Assembly: GCF_022340925.1 (NCBI RefSeq)
Contig: NZ_JAJDNA010000029.1
Location: forward strand, 1 to 49,107
Direction of reading: 5' to 3'
DNA from: Thiocapsa sp.
Lineage (GTDB): Bacteria > Pseudomonadota > Gammaproteobacteria > Chromatiales > Chromatiaceae
DNA: 49,107 bases
Shown here: positions 42,373 to 49,107 of the stretch, piece after piece
Position numbering within the stretch: the first letter of the stretch is position 1
Layout of the letters: every line of letters starts with the position of its first letter
Made by a program: the position numbers and the translations under genes
The notes under the pieces: model-generated
What the model was told of the DNA's origin: nothing
What the model saw: only the letters and a program-made list of their open reading frames with translations
The model's database searches: none

Positions 42373-42401
42373 AGTATAGGTGGAGAAACCGCCGGCCTCA
42401 A
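42373..42401 (-). promoter_or_regulatory. Sigma-70 promoter of tRNA-Thr
   Basis: On the minus strand TTGAGG (42401-42396) and TATACT (42378-42373) are separated by exactly 17 bases. The start would fall near 42366, a few bases before the mature tRNA 5' end. Confidence 0.7.
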
Positions 42402-42451
42402 CCGGGAGCTGATGCGGTTTCTGTCCGTGTCTGCGAGGCGGCATTTCGAGC

Positions 42452-42460
42452 TGTTATACT
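42452..42460 (+). promoter_or_regulatory. Extended -10 promoter for yajR
   Basis: TGTTATACT contains TATACT at 42455-42460 with the extended TGn at 42452-42454. The transcript would start near 42467, about 17 bases before the yajR start codon. Confidence 0.5.
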
Positions 42461-42483
42461 GCAAAATTGAGCCGTATTGACGC

Positions 42484-43884
42484 ATGAAGCCGATGGCCGT
42501 GAACCCTGCCGAACGATCCCTGGTCGCCTTTACCCGCGTGGAAGCGCGCGCCGCCGCCGGTCTGGCCGCGATCTTCTCAACGCGAATGCTGGGTCTCTTC
42601 ATGGTCCTGCCGGTCTTCGCTCTGTACGCCCATGAGTTAGAGGGCGCGACGCCCATCCTGGTCGGGCTGGCGATCGGCGCCTATGGCCTGACCCAGGCGC
42701 TCTTCCAGATCCCTTTGGGTCTGCTGTCGGATCGCGTCGGGCGTAAGCCCGTCATCTATGCCGGACTTGTGCTGTTTGCGATCGGGAGTATCGTCGCGGC
42801 CTTGGCCGATCGGATCGAGCTCGTGATCCTGGGGCGGGTGATCCAGGGCAGCGGCGCCATCGCGGCGGCGACCATTGCCCTGACCGCCGATCTCACTCGG
42901 GATGTCGTGCGGACCCGGGCCATGGCCGCCATCGGCATCAGCGTCGCCTTGTCGTTTGCGGCCGCGCTCGTCATCGGGCCGCCGTTGGCGCGCTGGGTCG
43001 GGATATCCGGGATCTTCTGGTTAACTGCGGTCCTGGCGGTCGCGGGGATCCTGGTACTGACCTATGTCGTGCCTGAACCCGTGCGCTCGAGTGTGCACCG
43101 AGAGGCGCAGCCGGTGATGGACCAGTTTGCCGGCGTGCTCACCAACCGAACGTTGCTGCGACTCGACCTCGGCATCTTTCTTCTGCACCTCACCATGGTC
43201 AGCCTCTTCGTGGTGCTGCCGCTCTCCATCGAGTCGGCAGGACTGGCGGCCGAGGACCACTGGCTGCTTTATCTGCCCGTGGTGCTGCTCGCCATCGTCG
43301 CCATGGTCCCCTTCATCATCCTCGCCGAGCGTGGGGGCAAGGTAAAGAGCGTCTTGCTCGGCTCGGTCATCGCCATGGGCTCGGCGATGTTGGGCTTCTA
43401 TCGCTTCAACCAGTCGGTCTGGGTCCTGGGGCTGCTGTTGCTCGTGATGTTCACGGCCTTCAACCTGATGGAGGCCATTCTGCCGTCCCTGGTCTCGAAG
43501 GCCGCGCGTCCCGGGGCCAAAGGAACGGCCATGGGGGTCTTCTCGAGCTCCCAGTTCGTTGGTGCGTTTCTGGGTGGGCTGCTTGGGGGCATGGCGCACC
43601 AGAGCTTCGGTGCGGACGCAGTCTACCTGGTCGGCGCTGCGACCGCGTTGGTGTGGGTCGGCCTCGCCGCGGGCATGGCGATGCCCGCGAATCTGACCGC
43701 GCACGTCCTGTCGCTCGACGCGCTTCCAGCTGGCCCGGGTGACGGTCTGGAGGCGCGTCTGCTCGCCATACCGGGCGTCGAGGACGCGGTGGTCGCGCTC
43801 GATGAGGGCGTCGCCTATCTGAAGGTGGACAGTCGCAGATTGGATTGGGCAAAATTGCAGGAATTCACTGCGGTTTCGGCGTAG
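42484..43884 (+). CDS. yajR: YajR-type MFS transporter with C-terminal YAM domain
   Basis: A 466-residue major facilitator with twelve helices. The motif-A loop GLLSDRVGRKPVIYAG lies between helices 2 and 3. After the last helix comes a domain of about 70 residues (GLEARLLAIPGVEDAVVALDEG, VAYLKVDSRRLDWAKLQEF) with a ferredoxin-like pattern; this is the YAM domain characteristic of YajR. The substrate is unknown. ssb follows on the same strand, as in many gammaproteobacteria. Confidence 0.9.
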   Translation: MKPMAVNPAERSLVAFTRVEARAAAGLAAIFSTRMLGLFMVLPVFALYAHELEGATPILVGLAIGAYGLTQALFQIPLGLLSDRVGRKPVIYAGLVLFAIGSIVAALADRIELVILGRVIQGSGAIAAATIALTADLTRDVVRTRAMAAIGISVALSFAAALVIGPPLARWVGISGIFWLTAVLAVAGILVLTYVVPEPVRSSVHREAQPVMDQFAGVLTNRTLLRLDLGIFLLHLTMVSLFVVLPLSIESAGLAAEDHWLLYLPVVLLAIVAMVPFIILAERGGKVKSVLLGSVIAMGSAMLGFYRFNQSVWVLGLLLLVMFTAFNLMEAILPSLVSKAARPGAKGTAMGVFSSSQFVGAFLGGLLGGMAHQSFGADAVYLVGAATALVWVGLAAGMAMPANLTAHVLSLDALPAGPGDGLEARLLAIPGVEDAVVALDEGVAYLKVDSRRLDWAKLQEFTAVSA

Positions 43885-44108
43885 CCTGGATGACGCGTCA
43901 GCGGAATCCGGGGCTGGCTCGCGGCGTAGGATCGGTCAGACGCATCTGCGGCAGCCTGGTTTCTGCTGACGCTCCATCCGGCCTCCGGGGCGCCCGACTG
44001 CCATCCTTGGCGTCTCGGCACTCGAGCACGTCGCTGCGACCATCGCGGCGGCGGTTATCCGAATCATGACGATGAGGCCCACCGTCAGGCGCTGGGCAGG
44101 AGGAAGAG

Positions 44109-44615
44109 ATGGCGACGCGCGGCGTCAACAAGGTGATTCTGATCGGCAACCTGGGCGCCGATCCGGACGTTCGCTACATGCCGAGCGGGGATGCGGTCGC
44201 GAATGTCCGGGTCGCGACCAGCGAGGCTTGGAAGGACCGCAGCACGGGCGAGATGCAGGAGCGCACCGAGTGGCACCAGGTGGTGTTCTTTGGGAAGCTT
44301 GCGGAGATCGTCAAGCAGTATCTGCACAAAGGCTCCAAGATCTACGTCGAAGGAAAGTTGCGCACCCGTAAGTGGCAAGGCCAGGATGGACAGGATCGCT
44401 ACACCACCGAGGTGGTGGTGGACATGAACGGCACGATGCAGATGCTCGATGGCCGTTCCGGCGGCGGCAGTGGCTCCTCGGTCCCCTTTGACGAAGCGCC
44501 TTCCGGACAAGCCTATGGCGGCGGGTCGTCTCGAGGACCAACGCCTGCGCCGGCGACCTCCGGTGGAAGCGGCGGTCACGGCACCGCCGATTTCGATGAC
44601 GACATCCCTTTCTGA
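44109..44615 (+). CDS. ssb: Single-stranded DNA-binding protein
   Basis: A 168-residue SSB. The OB fold is at 1-112 ([53 protein letters not shown]); a glycine- and serine-rich linker leads to the acidic tip FDDDIPF, which recruits replication and repair partners, including the chi subunit encoded at the left edge. A strong ribosome-binding site AGGAGGAAGAG directly precedes the ATG. The 224 bases before it show no other gene. Confidence 0.97.
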   Translation: MATRGVNKVILIGNLGADPDVRYMPSGDAVANVRVATSEAWKDRSTGEMQERTEWHQVVFFGKLAEIVKQYLHKGSKIYVEGKLRTRKWQGQDGQDRYTTEVVVDMNGTMQMLDGRSGGGSGSSVPFDEAPSGQAYGGGSSRGPTPAPATSGGSGGHGTADFDDDIPF

Positions 44616-44636
44616 ATAGCCGGGAGCAAGCTGCGC

Positions 44637-45698
44637 GTGTCCACACTCCTCGTCACCGGCGGCGCCGGTTTTATCGGCGGTAACTTCGTCCATTTCATCC
44701 TCGATTCCACCGACGCGCGTGTCGTCAACCTGGATCTCCTGACCTATGCCGGCAATCTGGATACCCTGGCCGGACTCAAGGGCGACCCTCGCCACGTGTT
44801 CGTGCAGGGTGATATCGCAGATCGGGGACTGGTGAGTCGCCTATTGGACGAGTATGACGTCGATGCGGTGGTGAACTTCGCGGCGGAGAGTCATGTGGAC
44901 CGCTCGATCGACGGTCCGGCCCAATTCGTTCAGACCAATGTCGTCGGGACCTTCAATCTTCTGGACTGCGCCCGTGCGCATTGGGCCAGGCGCAGCGGCG
45001 CGGCCAGGGATGCATTCCGCTTTCTGCACGTCTCCACGGACGAGGTCTACGGCTCGTTAGGGCCGACCGGACGATTCACCGAGTCGACCCCTTATGCCCC
45101 CAACTCACCCTATTCGGCTTCCAAGGCCGCTTCCGATCATCTGGTCCGGGCATGGTTTCACACCTACGGCTTGCCTGTCCTCACCACCAATTGCTCGAAT
45201 AATTACGGCCCATATCAGTTTCCCGAGAAATTGATCCCGCTGATGATCCTGAAGGCCCTGCGCGGCGAACCGCTACCGATCTACGGCGATGGCGGGAATG
45301 TGCGCGACTGGTTGTTCGTGATCGACCACTGCAGGGCGATCCTGCGCGTGCTCGAAGCGGGAACACCGGGTGAGGTCTATAACGTCGGCGGCGACAGCGA
45401 GAAGACCAACCTCGAGGTCGTGGATACCCTGTGCGCGATCCTGGACGAGCGACTACCGGAATCGCCCCATCGTCCCCACGCCGGCCTCCGGACCTTTGTC
45501 GCCGATCGTCCCGGGCACGATCGCCGCTACGCCATCGATGCCGGCAAGCTCAAGCGCGAGCTGGGCTGGGCACCGGAGGAGACCTTCGAGTCGGGGTTAC
45601 GGCGGACGATCGGCTGGTATCTTGACAACCCCGCCTGGTGTCGCCGGGTGACCGACGGAAGCTACCTCGGTGAGCGTCTCGGCGCCGCCGGACCCTGA
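44637..45698 (+). CDS. rfbB: RfbB, dTDP-glucose 4,6-dehydratase
   Basis: A 353-residue extended short-chain dehydrogenase. The NAD-binding motif is GGAGFIG (8-14); the catalytic region has STDEVYG, and the YxxxK pair is in [26 protein letters not shown] is family-typical. It forms dTDP-4-keto-6-deoxyglucose in dTDP-L-rhamnose synthesis. The start is GTG at 44637 with GGGAG upstream. It is the first gene of rfbBACD; the 21-base gap from ssb suggests possible read-through. Confidence 0.96.
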   Translation: MSTLLVTGGAGFIGGNFVHFILDSTDARVVNLDLLTYAGNLDTLAGLKGDPRHVFVQGDIADRGLVSRLLDEYDVDAVVNFAAESHVDRSIDGPAQFVQTNVVGTFNLLDCARAHWARRSGAARDAFRFLHVSTDEVYGSLGPTGRFTESTPYAPNSPYSASKAASDHLVRAWFHTYGLPVLTTNCSNNYGPYQFPEKLIPLMILKALRGEPLPIYGDGGNVRDWLFVIDHCRAILRVLEAGTPGEVYNVGGDSEKTNLEVVDTLCAILDERLPESPHRPHAGLRTFVADRPGHDRRYAIDAGKLKRELGWAPEETFESGLRRTIGWYLDNPAWCRRVTDGSYLGERLGAAGP

Positions 45699-45712
45699 AA
45701 AAGGCTACTCAT

Positions 45713-46594
45713 ATGGATCGGAAAGGCATCATCCTCGCCGGAGGCTCCGGCACCCGGCTCTATCCTTTGACTCGGGCCCTCAGCAAGCAGCTGTTGCCGG
45801 TCTACGACAAGCCGATGATCTACTACCCGCTCTCGACACTGATGTTGGCGGGGATTCGCGAGATCCTGATCATCTCCACTCCGCATGACCTGCCCATGTT
45901 TCGGTCATTGCTTGGAGATGGATCCCAATGGGGAATCGCATTAGATTACGCCGAGCAGCCGTACCCCGGGGGGCTGGCGCAAGCCTTCCTGATCGGCAAG
46001 GGGTTTCTGGGTGACTCCCCCTCTTGCTTGATTCTGGGAGACAACATCTTCTACGGCCACGGCCTGGTCGATCAACTGAAGGCGGCGGGTGCGCGGGAAA
46101 GCGGTGCGACCGTCTTCGGCTACTATGTCTCGGATCCCGGGCGCTATGGCGTAGCCGAGATCGACGCAGCGGGAAGCGTGCTGAGCCTTGAGGAGAAGCC
46201 ACGTCTGCCTAAGTCCAACTGGGCGGTGACTGGGATTTATTTTTACGACCGGAAGGCATGTGAGCTGGCCGAGGGGCTGCGCCCGTCGTCTCGCGGTGAG
46301 CTGGAGATCACGGATCTCAATCTGCGTTATCTCGAGCGAGGCGAGCTCTCCGTGAGCCGCATCGGTCGCGGAACCGCCTGGCTCGACACGGGTACTCACG
46401 AGTCACTGATGCAGGCCGGACAGTTCATCGAGACCATCGAACGTCGCCAAGGGCTCAAGATCTGCTGCCCGGAAGAGGTGGCCTACTTCAACGGATGGAT
46501 CGACGACGACCAGCTCCGGGCCATGGGCGAGGAGCTGAAGAAGAGCGGCTATGGTGATTATCTGCTCAGCCTGTTGCGGCGGGGCTCCCTGTGA
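45713..46594 (+). CDS. rfbA: RfbA, glucose-1-phosphate thymidylyltransferase
   Basis: A 293-residue nucleotidyltransferase with the signature [11 protein letters not shown] (10-20), the sugar-phosphate region [20 protein letters not shown] and [10 protein letters not shown]. It makes dTDP-glucose from glucose-1-phosphate and dTTP, the entry step for rhamnose. It lies 14 bases after rfbB and overlaps rfbC by four bases (GTGA). Confidence 0.97.
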   Translation: MDRKGIILAGGSGTRLYPLTRALSKQLLPVYDKPMIYYPLSTLMLAGIREILIISTPHDLPMFRSLLGDGSQWGIALDYAEQPYPGGLAQAFLIGKGFLGDSPSCLILGDNIFYGHGLVDQLKAAGARESGATVFGYYVSDPGRYGVAEIDAAGSVLSLEEKPRLPKSNWAVTGIYFYDRKACELAEGLRPSSRGELEITDLNLRYLERGELSVSRIGRGTAWLDTGTHESLMQAGQFIETIERRQGLKICCPEEVAYFNGWIDDDQLRAMGEELKKSGYGDYLLSLLRRGSL

Positions 46595-47157
46595 AGGTTT
46601 CGGAGACGGCCATTCCGGGTGTCCTCATCCTCGAGCCCAAGGTATGGGGCGACGAGCGGGGGTTTTTCTTGGAGACCTATCGCGCTGACCGCTATGCCGA
46701 TCTCGGGATCTCGATGCCGATGGTGCAGGACAATCTGTCGCTCTCTCGCAAAGGGGTCCTGCGCGGGCTGCATGTACAGCACCCGCGCGCCCAGGGGAAG
46801 CTGGTGCAGGTCCTGACCGGGGAGGTCTTCGATGTGGCGGTGGACATCCGCCTCGGCTCTCCGACCTTCGGGCGCTGGGTGGGTGCAATCCTGTCGGGAG
46901 AGAACCGACATCAGCTCTGGATCCCGCCGGGTTTCGCGCACGGGTTTCTGGTGACCGGCGAGTCCGCTCTCTTCACCTATAAGACAACAGACTACTACAG
47001 CCCAGATACGGAATTCAGCCTGCGCTGGGATGATCCGGACATTGGGATCGACTGGCCGCTCGAAGGCGCGCCTGAGCTCTCCCCGAAAGACGCGGCGGCG
47101 GCATGTTTGAACGACATACCGCCCGAGCGGCTCCCTGGCCACGAGGATTACACATGA
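46591..47157 (+). CDS. rfbC: RfbC, dTDP-4-dehydrorhamnose 3,5-epimerase
   Basis: A 188-residue cupin epimerase. Blocks seen are [28 protein letters not shown] with the catalytic histidine, [12 protein letters not shown] and [11 protein letters not shown] with the active-site tyrosine, and [12 protein letters not shown]. It starts with GTG in a four-base overlap with rfbA and its stop overlaps rfbD (ATGA). Confidence 0.96.
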   Translation: MKVSETAIPGVLILEPKVWGDERGFFLETYRADRYADLGISMPMVQDNLSLSRKGVLRGLHVQHPRAQGKLVQVLTGEVFDVAVDIRLGSPTFGRWVGAILSGENRHQLWIPPGFAHGFLVTGESALFTYKTTDYYSPDTEFSLRWDDPDIGIDWPLEGAPELSPKDAAAACLNDIPPERLPGHEDYT

Positions 47158-48065
47158 CCAGCAAGCTCGCGCTCACTGATCGGCCTCGTATCCTGTTGAT
47201 CGGTGCCAATGGCCAGGTCGGCTGGGAGCTGCGGCGCACACTCGCCGTGGTCGGCGACGTCGTCGCGGCCTCGCTCGAAGGCGAGTATGGTCCAGCGATC
47301 GACCTCTTGGCCCCGGGATCCTTGGCGACACTGGTTCAGGATGCCGATCCTGATGCGGTCGTGAACGCCGCAGCCTATACGGCTGTGGATAAGGCAGAGA
47401 CGGACAAGAAGGCCGCCCAGCGCATCAACGCCGATGCCGTCGGCGAGCTTGGCGCCTTGCTCGCCGACCGGGCGACTCCAATCATCCACTATTCCACCGA
47501 TTTCGTCTTTGACGGGACACTCGATCGTCCCTACCGGGAGGACGACCCCACGGGTCCGCTCAACGTCTATGGTCAAACCAAGCTCGGGGGCGAGCAAGCG
47601 CTTGTTCGCTCAGGTGCACCGGCACTGATCTTCCGGACCAGTTGGGTGTATGGCGCACGAGGCGCCAATTTCCTGCTGACCATGCTGCGCCTGTTCAAAG
47701 AGCGCGATGAGCTGCGCGTCGTCGATGACCAGATCGGCTCGCCCACCTGGAGCCGCATGCTCGCAGAGGCGACCGCGCTGGTCCTCTACCGGGTCCTCCG
47801 TGGCGAGCTCGACCTGGAGCGGGTCGGCGGTCTCTATCATCTCACCGGCTCAGGCCAGGTCAGCTGGTATGGCTTTGCAAGCGCGATTTTGGAGGCAACC
47901 GGGTTTGAGGCGAACCTGATCCCGATCCCGACCTCGGAATACCCCGCGCCAACGCGCCGCCCGCTGTACACGGTGTTGGACAACAGCCGTTTTCGGGAGA
48001 CCTTCGGGCTTGCGATGCCGGACTGGCGCCTCTCGTTGGCTCAGTGTCTCGAGGAGCTGAAGTAG
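47154..48065 (+). CDS. rfbD: RfbD, dTDP-4-dehydrorhamnose reductase
   Basis: A 303-residue reductase. The nucleotide-binding motif is GANGQVG (about 18-24); VNAAAYTAVDKAE, HYSTDFVFDG and NVYGQTKLGGE (with the YxxxK pair) are diagnostic. It produces dTDP-L-rhamnose for lipopolysaccharide or capsule. The ATG at 47154 overlaps the rfbC stop. Only four bases separate its stop from that of the converging lon gene. Confidence 0.95.
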   Translation: MTSKLALTDRPRILLIGANGQVGWELRRTLAVVGDVVAASLEGEYGPAIDLLAPGSLATLVQDADPDAVVNAAAYTAVDKAETDKKAAQRINADAVGELGALLADRATPIIHYSTDFVFDGTLDRPYREDDPTGPLNVYGQTKLGGEQALVRSGAPALIFRTSWVYGARGANFLLTMLRLFKERDELRVVDDQIGSPTWSRMLAEATALVLYRVLRGELDLERVGGLYHLTGSGQVSWYGFASAILEATGFEANLIPIPTSEYPAPTRRPLYTVLDNSRFRETFGLAMPDWRLSLAQCLEELK

Positions 48066-48069
48066 GCGC

Positions 48070-49107
48070 CTAGGGCGTTGCGCCCGCCCGGCGCCGCGAG
48101 GCGCCACCTGGGGCCTTTCTCGGATTGAAGAGCCACGGCAGAAGGTCGGCGTAGCGGGATGCGAAGTGCACCGTCAGCCCCGTGCGGACGTGCTCCGGCA
48201 CCTCATCGAAGTCGCCCCGATTGTCCTCGGGTAGGATGATCTCCCGGATCCGGGCGCGCCGCGCCGCAATCAGCTTTTCGCGGATGCCGCCGACCGGGAA
48301 GACCTCTCCCGTCAGTGTGATCTCGCCCGTCATGGCGATCCGGCGAACGGGCGCGTTCAGCGCCAGCGAAAGCAGCGCCGAGGTGATGGTCACCCCGGCG
48401 GATGGGCCGTCCTTTGGGGTTGCACCGGCCGGGACGTGGACATGAACGAACGCGTTCTCGAAGAAGGCGGGATCGGCCCCGAGCTCGACCGCATGACTGA
48501 CCAGATAGCCATAGGCGATCTCGGCCGACTCCTTCATCACGTCGCCGAGCTGCCCGGTCAGCTTGAACCCACGCGAGAAACTATGCGTGCGGGCCGCCTC
48601 GATCGAAAGGGTCGCCCCCCCCATCGCGGTCCAGGCCAGACCGGTCACCACCCCGGGACCGGAGAGCTTGCGCTCGTCACGGAAGACCGGACTCCCAAGA
48701 TAGTCTCTGAGGTCGGCCTCGGTGATCCCGATGGGGGTCCCTTCGCCTTCCAGCATGCGAACGGCGACTTTCCTGACGATCTTCCCGAGCTGCTTTTCCA
48801 GTCGCCGGACGCCGGCATCCCGCGCATAGCCGTCGATGAGCGCCCGCATGGTCTTGGTATCGAGTCTGATCGCACCTTTGCTCAGGCCGGCCCGCTCGAT
48901 TTGGCGAGGAAGCAGATACCTCTTAGCGATCTGCAGCTTCTCCTCGGCGATATATCCGGAGAGCTGGATGACCTCCATGCGGTCGAGCAGAGGACCCGGG
49001 ATGGTGTCGAGCTGGTTCGCCGTGCAGACGAAGAGCACCTTCGAAAGATCGAAGCGCAGGTCGAGATAATGGTCGAGAAAGCCGGTATTCTGCTCGGGGT
49101 CGAGGAC
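48070..49107 (-). CDS. lon: Lon ATP-dependent protease, C-terminal part
   Basis: The frame enters from the right edge with 345 codons and a stop at 48070-48072. It contains the end of the AAA+ module (VLDPEQNTGFLDHYLDLRFD, VLFVCTANQLDTIPGPLLDR), the sensor-2 helical region (ARDAGVRRLEKQLGKIVRKV), and the protease domain with the Ser-Lys dyad in KDGPSAGVT and REKLIAARRA. Lon degrades misfolded and regulatory proteins in the cytosol. The tail (RKAPGGASRRRAGATP) is basic. The first half of the gene lies outside the window. Confidence 0.96.
   Translation of the reverse strand, partial: VLDPEQNTGFLDHYLDLRFDLSKVLFVCTANQLDTIPGPLLDRMEVIQLSGYIAEEKLQIAKRYLLPRQIERAGLSKGAIRLDTKTMRALIDGYARDAGVRRLEKQLGKIVRKVAVRMLEGEGTPIGITEADLRDYLGSPVFRDERKLSGPGVVTGLAWTAMGGATLSIEAARTHSFSRGFKLTGQLGDVMKESAEIAYGYLVSHAVELGADPAFFENAFVHVHVPAGATPKDGPSAGVTITSALLSLALNAPVRRIAMTGEITLTGEVFPVGGIREKLIAARRARIREIILPEDNRGDFDEVPEHVRTGLTVHFASRYADLLPWLFNPRKAPGGASRRRAGATP

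Overview
The window is a high-GC, densely coded bacterial chromosome segment. Gene content and order fit a sulfur-oxidizing gammaproteobacterium, most likely a purple sulfur bacterium of the Chromatiaceae. The pointers are an rhd-tusA-dsrE2 sulfur-relay cluster, a DsrC-family protein with both redox cysteines, a fused siroheme synthase CysG, and typical gammaproteobacterial neighbourhoods (pqiABC, yciV-yciO, yajR-ssb). The assignment is inference; no 16S rRNA or photosynthesis gene is present.

Layout. 1-326 is the 5' part of holC, running off the left edge. 655-4293 is a pqiABC lipid-transport operon. 4515-7709 is a leftward ferrous-iron operon (two feoA, feoB, feoC) with a Fur-like box upstream. 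Then come a solitary DsrC-like gene and a DUF3050 gene with a palindrome over its promoter. 9728-11433 holds a TauE/SafE-type membrane protein and a PspF-like AAA+ regulator that lacks the sigma-54 contact loop. 12419-18434 is a rightward housekeeping run: yciV, yciO, M50 protease, trpS, scpA, scpB, rluB. 18.5-28.1 kb is a patchwork of an APC permease, an RpfE-type protein, DUF427/DUF938, an unrecognized pair, and VOC, MidA, DUF2452 and SOUL proteins. 28.3-30.9 kb has folB, plsY and cysG; 31.0-32.4 kb is the sulfur-relay cluster, followed by a strong terminator. 32.7-39.3 kb has FadL, a LysR regulator, PerM, an FmdB-like protein, a TPR protein and TrkH. 39.4-42.1 kb contains unrecognized exported proteins, including a tandem paralogous pair. 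A tRNA-Thr(CGU) precedes yajR and ssb, then rfbBACD (dTDP-L-rhamnose), and lon runs off the right edge.

Functional links. CysG makes siroheme, the cofactor of sulfite reductases; rhodanese, TusA, DsrE2 and DsrC-type proteins pass persulfide sulfur in the cytoplasm. PqiABC, FadL and the exported proteins concern the envelope; rfbBACD feeds surface polysaccharide.

Structure not explained by genes. An imperfect dispersed repeat of about 100 bp occurs in three recognizable copies, each downstream of a gene and in that gene's orientation; one copy contains the pqiC stop codon. A 37-bp palindrome contains the stop codon of the FmdB-like gene. A remnant of a DegP/HtrA-type protease lies after perM. 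No CRISPR array, intact insertion sequence or complete rRNA gene was seen.
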